Source of the DNA: Catellatospora tritici | Lineage (GTDB): Bacteria > Actinomycetota > Actinomycetes > Mycobacteriales > Micromonosporaceae | Length of the DNA: 64,000 nt | Direction: 5' to 3' | Assembly: GCF_019083965.1 (NCBI RefSeq) | Contig: NZ_JAHRCY010000005.1 | Coordinates: 487,198 to 551,197 of the forward strand | Notes under the pieces: model-generated | The model's input: the letters and a program-made list of their open reading frames with translations, nothing else | The model's database searches: none | What the model was told of the DNA's origin: nothing | Translations under genes and position numbers: made by a program | Part shown: positions 36,315-45,596 of the stretch, one piece after another | Numbering within the stretch: position 1 is the first letter of the stretch | Layout of the letters: every line of letters starts with the position of its first letter

Positions 36315-37340
36315 ATGGCCACCGTCAGCATCAAGGAGGTCGCCCGCCGGGCCGGGGTCTCGATCGGGACCGTGAGCAATGTGCTCAACCACCCCGACGC
36401 CGTGGCCGTCGCCACCCGCCGTCGCGTGCTCGACGTGATCGCCGAACTCGGCTACGTGCGCAACGACTCCGCCCGACAGCTGCGGGCCGGCCGCAGCCGC
36501 ACCGTGGCGATGGTCGCCCTCGACCTCGGCAACCCCTTCTTCACCGACGTCATGCGCGGCGCCGAGATCGCCGCCGAGGCCGCCGGGGTCAACGTCATGA
36601 TCTTCAACAGCGGCGAGGACATCTCGCGCGAACGCCGACACCTGGACATCCTCAATGAGCAGCGCGTCCTCGGGGTGCTGATCACCCCCGTCAACGAGAC
36701 CCACGACGCGCGCCTGGACCAGCTGGTCGAGCACGGCATCCCGGTGGTGCTCGTCGACCGCGGTTCGGGCAGCCATCACCGCTGCTCCGTCGCCGTCGAC
36801 GACGTCCTCGGCGGCCAGCTCGCCGCAGACCACCTGCGCGAGCTGGGCCACCCGCGCATCGCGTTCGTCGGCGGCCCGTTGTCGATCCGCCAGGTGTCCG
36901 ACCGGTACGCGGGATTCACCGCCGCGCTGGCCGGTGGGCCGGAGGTCCGGCTGGTCGCCACCACCAATCTCACCGTCGCCGCCGGGCGCACCGCCGGTCA
37001 GGAGATCGCCGACCTGCCCGTGTCCGAGCGCCCGACCGCGGTGTTCTGCGCCAACGATCTGCTCGCCCTGGGCCTGCTCCAGGAGATGACCAGCCGTGGC
37101 GTACGCGTGCCGCACGACGTCGCGATCGTCGGATACGACGACATCGAGTTCGCCTCCGCCGCCGCCGTGCCCCTGTCCTCCGTGCGCCAGCCGCGCGAGC
37201 AGCTGGGCCGCGCGGCGACCCAGCTGCTGCTGGAGGAGGTCAACGAACCCGACCGACACGAGCACCGGCACGTCGTGTTCCGTCCCGAACTCGTGGTACG
37301 CCAGTCCAGCGAACCCGTGCCGGCCAAACGCAGGAAGTAG
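36315..37340 (+). CDS. LacI-family regulator of rhamnose utilisation
   Basis: This 341-residue LacI/GalR protein has an HTH (VSIKEVARRAGVSIGTVSNV, about residues 3-22, then LNHPDAVA hinge) and an effector domain with NPFFTDVMRGAEIAAEAAG, CANDLLALGLLQEM and the late VGYDDIEFASAA. It is divergent from the rha transport operon. Its own promoter and seven other sites in the window carry TTGAAACGTTTCAA-like operators, so it is the prime candidate regulator (RhaR-like). It is followed after 3 bp by lutA, so regulator and lactate genes probably form one autoregulated operon. Confidence 0.92.
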   Translation: MATVSIKEVARRAGVSIGTVSNVLNHPDAVAVATRRRVLDVIAELGYVRNDSARQLRAGRSRTVAMVALDLGNPFFTDVMRGAEIAAEAAGVNVMIFNSGEDISRERRHLDILNEQRVLGVLITPVNETHDARLDQLVEHGIPVVLVDRGSGSHHRCSVAVDDVLGGQLAADHLRELGHPRIAFVGGPLSIRQVSDRYAGFTAALAGGPEVRLVATTNLTVAAGRTAGQEIADLPVSERPTAVFCANDLLALGLLQEMTSRGVRVPHDVAIVGYDDIEFASAAAVPLSSVRQPREQLGRAATQLLLEEVNEPDRHEHRHVVFRPELVVRQSSEPVPAKRRK

Positions 37341-37343
37341 CGC

Positions 37344-38087
37344 ATGCGCATCGCCCTGTTCGTGACGTGCCTGTCCGACACGCTGTTTCCGCAGGTCGGA
37401 CAGGCGACCACGGCGCTGCTGGAACGCCTCGGGCACGAGGTCGTCTTCCCGCAGGGCCAAACGTGCTGCGGCCAGATGCACGTCAACACCGGCTACCAGC
37501 GCCAGGCGCTGCCCCTGGTCGAGCACTACGCCGACGTGTTCGCCGACGCCGACGTCATCGTCGCCCCCTCTGGCTCCTGCGTCGGCTCCGTCCGCCACCA
37601 GCACGCCACCGTCGCCCGGAGTCTGGGCCGTTCCCGGCTCGCCGAGCGGTCGGCCGCCGTCGCGGCGAAGACCTTCGAACTGTGCGAGTTCCTCGTCGAC
37701 GTCCTGGGGGTGACCGATGTCGGTGCGTACTTCCCGCATCGGGTGACGTACCACCCGACCTGCCATTCGCTGCGGATGCTGCGTGTGGCCGACAAACCGC
37801 TGCGGCTGCTGCGCCAGGTGCGGGGCCTGAACCTGATCGAGCTGCCCGACGGGGAGCAGTGCTGCGGGTTCGGCGGCACGTTCGCGCTGAAGAACGCCGA
37901 CACGTCCACCGCGATGCTGGCCGACAAGATGACCCGGGTGCTGTCCACTCGCGCCGAGATCCTCACCGCCGGTGACTCGTCGTGCCTCATGCACATCGGC
38001 GGCGGGCTCGGCCGGTTGTCCTCCGGCACGCGCACGCTGCACATCGCAGAGATCCTCGCCGCCACGGAGACGGGCGCCGGGTCATGA
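37344..38087 (+). CDS. lutA: L-lactate oxidation Fe-S protein LutA
   Basis: This 247-residue protein has two CCG (cysteine-rich) domains of the heterodisulfide-reductase/glycolate-oxidase type: QTCCGQMHVNTG in the first half, and YHPTCHSLR plus EQCCGFGGTFALKN in the second. In Bacillus LutABC oxidises L-lactate to pyruvate. Here it would consume L-lactate made by RhaEW. It starts 3 bp after the LacI gene and overlaps lutB by ATGA (38084-38087). Confidence 0.93.
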   Translation: MRIALFVTCLSDTLFPQVGQATTALLERLGHEVVFPQGQTCCGQMHVNTGYQRQALPLVEHYADVFADADVIVAPSGSCVGSVRHQHATVARSLGRSRLAERSAAVAAKTFELCEFLVDVLGVTDVGAYFPHRVTYHPTCHSLRMLRVADKPLRLLRQVRGLNLIELPDGEQCCGFGGTFALKNADTSTAMLADKMTRVLSTRAEILTAGDSSCLMHIGGGLGRLSSGTRTLHIAEILAATETGAGS

Positions 38088-39556
38088 GCCGGGTCTTTGT
38101 CGGCATGCCCGTGCACGCCCCCGCCGACGTGTCCGCCCTGCACGCGTCGCGGCCGTTTCCCGACGCCGCCCGCGACGCGCTGGCCGACCCGCAGCTGCGC
38201 CGCAACATCGGTGCCGCCACCGCCACCATCAGGGGCAAACGCGCCAGCGTCGTCGCCGAACTCGACGACTGGGAGCAGCTGCGCCTGGCCGGTCAGGCCA
38301 GCAAGGCCGCCACCATGTCCCGCCTGGACGAACACCTGCGGCGGCTGGAACAAGAGGTCACCGCACGGGGCGGCACGGTGCACTGGGCCCGCGACGCCGC
38401 CGAGGCGAACCGGATCATCACCGGCCTCGTGCGCGCGACCGGCGCCGACGAGGTCGTCAAGGTCAAGTCGATGGTGACGCAGGAGATCGGACTCAACGAG
38501 GCGCTCGCCGACGCCGGGATCGCCGCCTGGGAGACCGACCTCGCCGAGCTGATCGTCCAACTCGGGCACGACACGCCGTCGCACATCCTCGTCCCGGCCA
38601 TCCACCGCAATCGCGCCGAGATCCGGGAGATCTTCCTGCGCGAGATGCCCGACGCCGACCCCGCGCTCACCGACAACCCTCGCGAACTGGCCATGGCCGC
38701 CCGCGCCCACCTGCGCCGCAAGTTCCTCACCGCCAGGGTCGCCGTGTCGGGTGCCAACTTCGCCGTGGCCGACACCGGCACCCTGCTCGTGGTCGAGTCC
38801 GAGGGCAACGGCCGGATGTGCCTGACCCTGCCGGACACCCTGATCACGGTCATGGGCATCGAGAAGGTCGTCCCCACCTGGTCGGACCTGGAAGTGTTCC
38901 TGCAGCTGCTGCCCCGCTCGTCCACCGGCGAGCGGATGAACCCCTACACGTCGGCGTGGACCGGGGTCACCCCGGGGGACGGGCCGCAGGAGTTCCACCT
39001 GGTCCTGCTCGACAACGGGCGTACGGCCGTGCTGGCCGACGAGGTGGGACGCGAGGCGCTGCACTGCATCCGGTGCAGCGCCTGCCTGAACGTGTGCCCG
39101 GTCTACGAGCGCACGGGCGGTCACGCGTACGGGTCGGTGTATCCAGGTCCGATCGGGGCTGTGCTGACCCCGCTGCTCACCGGCACGCCGGGCAACCCGT
39201 CGCTGCCGTACGCGTCGACGCTGTGCGGGGCGTGTTTCGACGCGTGCCCGGTGCGCATCGACATCCCGTCGCTGCTGGTGCACCTGCGCGCCCGTACCAC
39301 GCAGGAGCGTGCCGCGGCGCACGCGCTGCCCTCGGCCGAGGCCGTCGCGATGGCCGCCGCGTCCTGGGTGATGGCCTCGCCGTGGCGCTTCGGGTGGGCG
39401 GGCCGGATGGCCCGGCTCGGGCGGCTGCTCGCCCGGCGCGGCCGGATCCGCCGGCTGCCACCACCGCTGTCGGCGTGGACCACCGCCCGCGACGCGCCCG
39501 CACCACCACCGCAGACCTTCCGCGACTGGTGGCGACACAACAGGGGGAAGTCGTGA
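38084..39556 (+). CDS. lutB: L-lactate oxidation Fe-S protein LutB
   Basis: This 490-residue protein has an LUD domain (about 60-300; VKSMVTQEIGLNEALADAGI, TDLAELIVQLGHD, GANFAVADTGTLLVVESEGN). Two ferredoxin-type 4Fe-4S motifs follow, CIRCSACLNVCPVY and CGACFDACPV (about 325-400). It is the electron-carrying subunit of the lactate oxidation complex. The start is ATG 38084, overlapping the lutA stop; a longer frame that covers lutA is not used. It overlaps lutC by GTGA at 39553-39556. Confidence 0.93.
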   Translation: MSRVFVGMPVHAPADVSALHASRPFPDAARDALADPQLRRNIGAATATIRGKRASVVAELDDWEQLRLAGQASKAATMSRLDEHLRRLEQEVTARGGTVHWARDAAEANRIITGLVRATGADEVVKVKSMVTQEIGLNEALADAGIAAWETDLAELIVQLGHDTPSHILVPAIHRNRAEIREIFLREMPDADPALTDNPRELAMAARAHLRRKFLTARVAVSGANFAVADTGTLLVVESEGNGRMCLTLPDTLITVMGIEKVVPTWSDLEVFLQLLPRSSTGERMNPYTSAWTGVTPGDGPQEFHLVLLDNGRTAVLADEVGREALHCIRCSACLNVCPVYERTGGHAYGSVYPGPIGAVLTPLLTGTPGNPSLPYASTLCGACFDACPVRIDIPSLLVHLRARTTQERAAAHALPSAEAVAMAAASWVMASPWRFGWAGRMARLGRLLARRGRIRRLPPPLSAWTTARDAPAPPPQTFRDWWRHNRGKS

Positions 39557-40179
39557 CGACCTCATCTGCCCGCGACGAGGTGCTGGCCCGGATCGGCCAT
39601 GCCCTGTCCAGCGCCCCCGTCCCCGTCGAGGTGCCCCGCGCCTACCGGCGCACCGGCGCGCATTCGCCCGGCGCGCCGGAGTTGCTGCACCTGCTGACCG
39701 ACCGGCTCGTCGACTACCGGGCGACCGTCCACGCTGCGTCACCGCAGACGTTGGAGTCCGTGCTGGCCACGGTGCTGGGTGGGCTGAACCGGGTCGTCGT
39801 GCCACCAGGTCTGCCGGTGCGGTGGCGGCCCGCGCAGGCCGTCGTCGACAACGGAACCCTGTCCCCCGCCGAACTGGACTGCGTGGACGCTGTCCTCACC
39901 GCGTGCACCGCGGCTGCGGCCGACACCGGCACCATCGTCCTGGACGGTTCCCCCGACCAGGGTCGGCGCGCCATCACCCTGGTCCCTGACCGGCACATCT
40001 GTGTCGTCCACGCGGCTCAGGTGGTGCAGACCGTGCCCGAGCTGCTGGCCCGGGTCGACCCCCGGCGGCCGCTGACGTTCATCAGCGGCCCGTCGGCGAC
40101 CAGCGACATCGAATTGCAACGGGTCGAGGGAGTCCACGGGCCCCGTACCCTCATCGTGGTGCTTGTGGCGGATGAGTGA
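39553..40179 (+). CDS. lutC: L-lactate oxidation protein LutC
   Basis: This 208-residue LUD-domain protein of the LutC/YkgG family completes the lutABC set. The N-terminus ARDEVLARIGHAL and the C-terminal core DTGTIVLDGSPDQGRRAITL and SGPSATSDIELQRVEGVHGP are typical. The GTG start overlaps the lutB stop. No terminator hairpin was seen before the next gene, 56 bp downstream. Confidence 0.92.
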   Translation: MTTSSARDEVLARIGHALSSAPVPVEVPRAYRRTGAHSPGAPELLHLLTDRLVDYRATVHAASPQTLESVLATVLGGLNRVVVPPGLPVRWRPAQAVVDNGTLSPAELDCVDAVLTACTAAAADTGTIVLDGSPDQGRRAITLVPDRHICVVHAAQVVQTVPELLARVDPRRPLTFISGPSATSDIELQRVEGVHGPRTLIVVLVADE

Positions 40180-40235
40180 CGATCGCCGAGGTCGCTCTTC
40201 CGATGCCGACGAGCCGGTTGTCCTAATTCGATTGC

Positions 40236-40943
40236 GTGCGAACCGATACTGGCCCGGTGACCGATCCCTACGCTGAACTGCTTGCTCGCGCCGAGGCTGA
40301 CCCGGACGTGCTCGGCATCGTGCTGACCGGTTCCCGGGCGCGTGCGGGCATGGCGACCGCCCACTCCGACGCCGACGTGATCGTGGTGGTCGCCGAGTAC
40401 GGCGGCGCCTGGACCACCGTCACCCGCACTCCGGCACTCGACACCATCCCGACCTCGCTGAAGGACCTGGGCGACGTCTCCGACCGGTGGGGGCGCTACG
40501 CCTATCGCGGCGCCCGGGTGTTGCTGGACCGCCTCGACGGGCGGGTGGCCGAACTGGTGACCGCGCAGGCCGCGTTGAGCCCGGCGGAGATTGACGCCTG
40601 GGTCCGCGAAGAGCTCGACGGATACGTCAACTTCATCTACCGCGCCGCCAAGAACCGCCGAGACGGGCGGCCCGACCTGGCCCGGCTGGAGGAGATCGAA
40701 GCGGCGTCATGGTTCGGCTGGACGCTGTTCGCCCTGTACGGCCGGGTCCGCCCGTACAACAAGTACCTGCGCTGGGAGCTGGAGACCCACCCGCTCCCGG
40801 CGCCCTGGACCGCCGACCATGTCATCACCGCCCTGACCGAGCAGCCGTCGGCCCTGTTCCCCGACCTCGAGACGGTGGTAAGGGCCAAGGGTTACGGCGA
40901 CGTGCTCGACTCATGGGGACCGGAGCTGGACCTGCTCCGATGA
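40236..40943 (+). CDS. Nucleotidyltransferase-like protein (MNT/aminoglycoside adenylyltransferase-like)
   Basis: This 235-residue protein shows the nucleotidyltransferase motif VLTGSRARAGMATAHSDADV (about 28-47), where GS and DxD would bind Mg-NTP. A helical C-terminal half follows, as in stand-alone adenylyltransferase-like proteins. Antibiotic modification cannot be claimed. The start is ambiguous: GTG 40236 lies seven bases after a TAATTC -10-like box (possible leaderless mRNA), while GTG 40257 (VTDPYAELL) is the tighter match to the fold. It sits between lutC and the first GH43 gene and probably has no role in sugar use. Confidence 0.75.
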   Translation: MRTDTGPVTDPYAELLARAEADPDVLGIVLTGSRARAGMATAHSDADVIVVVAEYGGAWTTVTRTPALDTIPTSLKDLGDVSDRWGRYAYRGARVLLDRLDGRVAELVTAQAALSPAEIDAWVREELDGYVNFIYRAAKNRRDGRPDLARLEEIEAASWFGWTLFALYGRVRPYNKYLRWELETHPLPAPWTADHVITALTEQPSALFPDLETVVRAKGYGDVLDSWGPELDLLR

Positions 40944-40970
40944 CCGTCCACGCCTGCCGCACGCGGAGAA

Positions 40971-41013
40971 CCCAGGGGCCGAGTCTCACGTGACGTGAGG
41001 CTCGGCCCCTGGG
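40971..41013. terminator. Strong bidirectional terminator, 20-bp stem
   Basis: CCCAGGGGCCGAG-T-CTCACG and CGTGAG-G-CTCGGCCCCTGGG pair over about 20 bp around a very short loop between convergent genes at 40943 and 41033. Confidence 0.9.
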
Positions 41014-41032
41014 CTGCGCATCGACGCGCGGA

Positions 41033-42985
41033 CTACTTGAAGTAGCAGGACTTGACCGTGCCGAAGATCGGGTCACCGCCGAACGCGGTCTGGTTGCAGC
41101 CGATGCTGCCGGTCGCGGTCTTGTAGAGGAACGCGCCGTTGGCGCCGTAAGCGACCGTCTTCGTGCCGGTGAACGCGCAGGTGCCCGTCTCGCCGACCGC
41201 GCAGGACGTCCAGCCGTTGACCGGCGGCTGCGGCGAGCTGTCGCAGTGCTTGACCGTGCCGAAGATCGGGTCACCGCCGAACGCGGTCTGGTTGCAGCCG
41301 ATGCTGCCGGTCACCGCCTTGTACAGGTAGGAGCTGCCCGCCCCGTAGCGCACCACGGCCGTGCCCGAGACCGTGCAGGTGCCGTTCTCGGCCGCGGCGC
41401 AGTAGGTCCAGCCGCCGCCGCTCGCGCTGACGGTCGTCTGGAACTTCAGGCTCCGGTTGGTTTCGGCCGTCCAGTTGACGCTGCTGTTCTTGTACGCGCT
41501 GCCGCCCGACGGGTAGGGCGCGTTCTCGTTGAAGGCCCAGCCGTACAGGCCCGACGTGGTGGTCGAGCGCGCCACGATGCCGTAGCGGGTGCCCGCCGTG
41601 ACGGACATGTTGGGATAGATGGTGACCGAGCGCGGTGACCAGCCGATCGACGAGGCGGGGACGGTCACGGTGAAAAGCGCCGACCCGGTGGGCTGGAACG
41701 ACGCGTTGGCCGTATAGATGTCGAAGGTCAGCCCGGCGTTCGGGTTGCCGGTCTGGAACGTCGTCAGCGACGCGCTGGTCAGCGTGCCGCTGCGGGAGGG
41801 TACGAAGGTCTGGATGCGCGACACCGGCCCGATGTCGGCCCAGCGGCGGAATCCGTCCACCCCGTCGTGCTGGTCCAGGTCCGTGACGGGGTCCTGCGCT
41901 CCCGCCGAGCCCGTGGACAGTGCGAGCGTGATCATGTTCTGGCAGGTCATGGCGCTGATCGCGGAACCGGAGAAGGTCAGTGGCGCCCAGTAGAAGTTCG
42001 CGAGCGCCTCATTGGGCGCCGCGCTGTTCCACAGGTCGCTGCCGTAGAGGTAGGCCGTGCCGCTGGTCAGGCTGATGGGCGTGACGAACGACGGCTGGCC
42101 GCCGCACGAGTTGGTGCTGATGTTCGTGCCGCCGGACCAGGTGCCGAGCACCGAGGTCGCCGTACGGTAGGAGGTGCCCGTACCGGAGCAGTAGCCGCAG
42201 TTCGGGTCGGAGTACGTCAGGTAGTAGGTGCCGTTGCGCTTGAACAGGGCCGGCGCCTCGGTGGAACTCGGCGTCACCCGGACATAGCTGCCGGTGCCGG
42301 AGAGATAGCCGGCGTTGAGCCGCTCGACAACGATCCCGCCGCCGCTGACCCAGTCGGTGTAGGCCAGGTACGCCGTGCCGTCGTCGTCGACGAACGTGTC
42401 GTGGTCGCCGTTCTTGAGTCCGCTCGCGGGTGCGCCGCTGTTGACCGCCAGGGTCGGATCGGTGGTCTGCGTGAACGGTCCGGTCGGCTGGGTGCTGGTG
42501 AAGACGTGGAACCCGCTGACGTTGTCGTAGCTGTTGATCCACAGTACGTATTGGCCGGTGCTGGTGTTGTAGACGACGTGCGGGCGGTAGCAGCCGTAGG
42601 TGCTGCCGTTGCATCGGGTCTGCCAGGTCGAGGAGCTGGCGTCGAAGAGCTTGCCCCGGTCGGTCCAGTGCACCAGGTCGGGTGAGGAGTACACCTTGAA
42701 CCCGCAGAACGGCGTCCCGGCGACGTTCCACTGGTAGCCGCAGTCGTAGCTGGTGCCGTAAAGGTAGTAGACGCCGCCGAACAGGGCCAGGTCACCGTCG
42801 TGGGCGTCGACCGCGTTACCGGCCGTGTCGAAGCGGATGGCCTGGTTGCCGGCGGCGTCGAAGTTGGTGATCGTGGTCGTGTAGGCCGCGTTCGCCCGCG
42901 GGGCGGGCCCGGCGAGGAGCTGGGCTGCGATCAGCACCAACAGCGCGCCCACGTGGGCGAGCCTGGCTCCGTGCGTTCTGGGCAT
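41033..42985 (-). CDS. Secreted GH43-like enzyme with two C-terminal Cys modules
   Basis: This 650-residue secreted protein has a signal peptide (about 1-33). The GH43-like propeller (about 36-370) has Asp in NAVDAHDGDLALF, Asp in NGDHDTFVDDDGTAY and Glu in SSTEAPALFKRNGTYYLTYS. A beta-sandwich (about 380-520; QTFVPSRSGTLTSASLTTF) is shared with the other two GH43 genes of this locus. Two copies of a 56-residue four-Cys module follow (about 526-650; WTYCAAAENGTC, CNQTAFGGDPIFG). Rhamnogalacturonan side-chain or arabinogalactan hydrolysis is likely; the exact bond is unknown. ATG 42985 is 14 bp after the preceding GH43 stop, so the two are one operon. Confidence 0.88.
   Translation of the reverse strand: MPRTHGARLAHVGALLVLIAAQLLAGPAPRANAAYTTTITNFDAAGNQAIRFDTAGNAVDAHDGDLALFGGVYYLYGTSYDCGYQWNVAGTPFCGFKVYSSPDLVHWTDRGKLFDASSSTWQTRCNGSTYGCYRPHVVYNTSTGQYVLWINSYDNVSGFHVFTSTQPTGPFTQTTDPTLAVNSGAPASGLKNGDHDTFVDDDGTAYLAYTDWVSGGGIVVERLNAGYLSGTGSYVRVTPSSTEAPALFKRNGTYYLTYSDPNCGYCSGTGTSYRTATSVLGTWSGGTNISTNSCGGQPSFVTPISLTSGTAYLYGSDLWNSAAPNEALANFYWAPLTFSGSAISAMTCQNMITLALSTGSAGAQDPVTDLDQHDGVDGFRRWADIGPVSRIQTFVPSRSGTLTSASLTTFQTGNPNAGLTFDIYTANASFQPTGSALFTVTVPASSIGWSPRSVTIYPNMSVTAGTRYGIVARSTTTSGLYGWAFNENAPYPSGGSAYKNSSVNWTAETNRSLKFQTTVSASGGGWTYCAAAENGTCTVSGTAVVRYGAGSSYLYKAVTGSIGCNQTAFGGDPIFGTVKHCDSSPQPPVNGWTSCAVGETGTCAFTGTKTVAYGANGAFLYKTATGSIGCNQTAFGGDPIFGTVKSCYFK
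41051..41312. repeat. 64-bp perfect direct repeat within the Cys-module region
   Basis: Positions 41051-41114 and 41249-41312 are identical over 64 bases, 198 bp apart. They encode the CNQTAFGGDPIFGTVK part of the two terminal modules. Identity at every codon third position shows recent duplication or gene conversion. Confidence 0.85.
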
Positions 42986-42999
42986 TGGGGGTTCTCCAC

Positions 43000-45363
43000 T
43001 CAGGGGGCGAGGTAGCAGTTCTTGGCGATGCCGTAGACGGGATCGAGGCCGAAGGCCGTGTTCGTGCAGGGCGTTCCGCCGGTGAGGGACCGGTAGGTGA
43101 AGCGCCCGGCCGCGCCGTAGGCGACGGTGCGGAATCCGCTGAACGAGCAGGTCCCGTTCTCGGCCGCGCAGGCCGCGCCGTAGCCGACCGGTCCGCCGGT
43201 CGCCACGTAGCAGGCCTTGGCGCCGTCGCCGGGTGGGGTGCCGCCGAAGGCGGTAGCCGTGCACAGCACCGGTGCGCCGACCTGGCGGGCGTGGAAGCTG
43301 CCGCTGGCGCCGTACATGACGGTCGAGGGTCCGCTGACCGAGCAGGTTGCGCCCTCGGCGGCGCACTGCTGCCAGCCGCCCGCGGGTGCCGCGGCGCTGG
43401 CAAGGTAGCAGGCCTTGAGCACGCCGGGCAGCGGATCGCGGCCGAAGGCGCTGATACCGCAGGCGGTGCCGCCGCTGGCCACCGTGTACGCGAAGGAGCC
43501 GCCGGACCCGTACGCGACGGTGCGGGTACCGGCGAACGAGCAGGTGCCGCCTTCGGTGGCGCACTGGGCGTAGCCGGACGGTCCGCCCGCTGGGGCGACG
43601 TAGCAGGACTTCAGCACTCCGACAGCGGGGTCGCCGCCGAACGCCACGATCCCGCACGGTGTGGCACCCGTGACGGTCGCGTACCGGTATCCCCCGGCGC
43701 CGTAGGCGACGGTGCGGGTGCCGGTGAACGTGCACGTGCCGCCTTCCCCGGCGCAGTACGTGTACCCCGCGGGCAGCCCTTCGGGCACGTACGCCCCGGC
43801 GGTGTTCACGTCGGTGGTGAACTTGAGGTCGCGGGCGGGCTCGCTGGTGAAGCCGCCGCCGCTGTTGGTGCTGTAGCTTTCCGATCCGCCCGGGTACGGG
43901 TTCGCATCGTTGTATTCGAAGCCGTAGCACCCCTGCGTGGTGCTGCTGTGCAGCCGCGCGGTGTAGCTGTGACCGGCGGTGACCGCGACGTTGGGGTGCA
44001 CGGCCAGCGTTGCGGGTGCCCAGGCGACCGTGGCAGGTGCCAGCGACGACGATTGCAGCAGCACCCCGGTGGCGGTGTCGACGATGTCGACGGTCAGCGG
44101 CAGGGTCGGCTGGTTGCGCTGGAACGTGGTGACCGAGACGCTGGTCAGCAGACCTGTACGCGACGGAGTGAAGCTCTGCTGGCGCCACACGTTGCCGGTG
44201 ATGTCGCAGTAGTGGCGGAATCCGGCGAACCCGCTGTGCTGGTCCCGGTCCGGCGCGGCGGTGTAGGCGCCGGTCGGCGAGCCGGGCAGCGTCACGGCGG
44301 TGGTGTTGGCGCAGGTGAAGTTCTGCAGCGTGCCCGCGCCGTCGAAGGTCAGCGAGCCGAGGTAGAGGTTGGCCAGGGACTGGTTGGGGTTGCTGCCCGC
44401 GGGCAGGTTGGCCACCCACCGATCGGAGACGAAGTAGTAGTCGGTGCCGCCGGTCCGGGTGATCGGCAGGACTGCCAGCGGCTGTCCGCCGCAGTTGTCG
44501 GCGTTGACGATGCGGGACCGGTTGCGCGGCTGCGGCCGGTTGTTGTTGATGTCGAACCCATTGGGGTCGTACCACACGCCCGACCAGGGTCCGAGCATCG
44601 AGGTGGCGGTGACCTCGCCGGTGGACCCGGCGCAGTAGGCGCAGGTCGGGTCGGACATGAGGACGTGGTAGACCCCGTCGCGTTTGAACGCCGCGAACGC
44701 CTCGACGTTGCCGAGCCCGAGGCGGACGTACTGCCCGGTGGTGTTGAGGTAGTCGGGGGTGAGCTTCTCGACGACCATGTCGGCGGTCAGTCCGGCGCTG
44801 ACGATGGTGGTGTTGTGGATGACGTACGCGCTGCCGTCAGCGTCGGCGAACAGGGCCTCGTCGACCGCGCCACCGACGGCCAGGGTCGGATTGGCCCGGC
44901 GGGTGAACAGCCCGGTCGGGGTCGGGCTGGTGAACACGCCGTAGCTGTTGCCGATGCCCATGTCCGCCCACATGACGTAGGTGGCGGTGGACTGGTTGTA
45001 GATCACGTGCGGGCGGAAGCAGTACTGGCACTGGCCGGGGGCGACGATGTAGCCGCGGTCGGTCCAGTGCACCAGGTCCGCCGAGCTGTAGGCCTTGAAG
45101 CCGCAGAACCCGCCGCTGTTGGGACCGGCGTTGTAGGTGTATCCACAGCTGTAGCTGGTGCCGTAGAGGTAGTACAGGTTGCCGACCTGCAGCAGGGATC
45201 CGTCGTGTGCGTCGAGGGCGTTGCCGTCGGTGTCGAATCGGCTGATCTGGTTGCCCGCACTGTCACCGTTGACGACGGTGACGGTGACATCGGCGTGTGC
45301 CGCACCGGGCACGAGCCAGATCATGGCCATGACCGCGCAGGCCACTGCCAGTAGTCGCCGCAT
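43000..45363 (-). CDS. Secreted GH43-like enzyme with four C-terminal Cys modules
   Basis: This 787-residue secreted protein is related to the 41033 gene product. It has a signal peptide (about 1-24, ending AAHA) and a GH43-like propeller (about 27-390) with NALDAHDGSLLQVGNLYYLY, VDEALFADADGSAYV and NVEAFAAFKRDGVYHV as the three acidic segments. The shared beta-sandwich follows (about 395-530), then four tandem four-Cys modules (about 535-785). Most modules contain a TVAYGAGG-like strand and end near KxCY. ATG 45363 has an AAGGAG ribosome site. The promoter with a near-perfect rhamnose operator lies 50-110 bp upstream. It is the first gene of a two-gene operon. Confidence 0.88.
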   Translation of the reverse strand: MRRLLAVACAVMAMIWLVPGAAHADVTVTVVNGDSAGNQISRFDTDGNALDAHDGSLLQVGNLYYLYGTSYSCGYTYNAGPNSGGFCGFKAYSSADLVHWTDRGYIVAPGQCQYCFRPHVIYNQSTATYVMWADMGIGNSYGVFTSPTPTGLFTRRANPTLAVGGAVDEALFADADGSAYVIHNTTIVSAGLTADMVVEKLTPDYLNTTGQYVRLGLGNVEAFAAFKRDGVYHVLMSDPTCAYCAGSTGEVTATSMLGPWSGVWYDPNGFDINNNRPQPRNRSRIVNADNCGGQPLAVLPITRTGGTDYYFVSDRWVANLPAGSNPNQSLANLYLGSLTFDGAGTLQNFTCANTTAVTLPGSPTGAYTAAPDRDQHSGFAGFRHYCDITGNVWRQQSFTPSRTGLLTSVSVTTFQRNQPTLPLTVDIVDTATGVLLQSSSLAPATVAWAPATLAVHPNVAVTAGHSYTARLHSSTTQGCYGFEYNDANPYPGGSESYSTNSGGGFTSEPARDLKFTTDVNTAGAYVPEGLPAGYTYCAGEGGTCTFTGTRTVAYGAGGYRYATVTGATPCGIVAFGGDPAVGVLKSCYVAPAGGPSGYAQCATEGGTCSFAGTRTVAYGSGGSFAYTVASGGTACGISAFGRDPLPGVLKACYLASAAAPAGGWQQCAAEGATCSVSGPSTVMYGASGSFHARQVGAPVLCTATAFGGTPPGDGAKACYVATGGPVGYGAACAAENGTCSFSGFRTVAYGAAGRFTYRSLTGGTPCTNTAFGLDPVYGIAKNCYLAP

Positions 45364-45413
45364 GGGGTACTCCTTCGATGTGGTGGGACAGCCACGAAGA
45401 GCACATACATTTT

Positions 45414-45471
45414 TTGAAACGTTTCAGTAGCGAATGTTTTCAGCCTAAGGTCAAAAACGTGAATGGGTCAA
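45414..45471 (-). promoter_or_regulatory. Promoter and rhamnose operator of the GH43 pair
   Basis: On the minus strand TTGACC (45466-45471), 18 bp, TAGGCT (45442-45447). The operator TTGAAACGTTTCAG (45414-45427; 13 of 14) falls at about +8 to +21. Confidence 0.78.
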
Positions 45472-45522
45472 GGCCACGGGCACACGCCGGAAACAGTCAT
45501 GCTCCAAATCCGAGGGATCTTC

Positions 45523-45577
45523 TTGACAGCCCGATCGAGTCGCCCTAGCGTCGTGGCTCAAACTTGAAACATTTCAA
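45523..45577 (+). promoter_or_regulatory. Promoter and rhamnose operator of the isomerase gene
   Basis: TTGACA (45523-45528), 17 bp, TAGCGT (45546-45551). The operator TTGAAACATTTCAA (45564-45577; 13 of 14) lies in the 5' leader, 19 bp before the ATG. Confidence 0.8.
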
Positions 45578-45596
45578 CGCTGCGTCAGGAGCCAGC

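Noticed and set aside
40236..40943. Antibiotic resistance adenylyltransferase
   Set aside because: Only the general nucleotidyltransferase motif is visible; nothing in the sequence supports a drug substrate or a mobile context.
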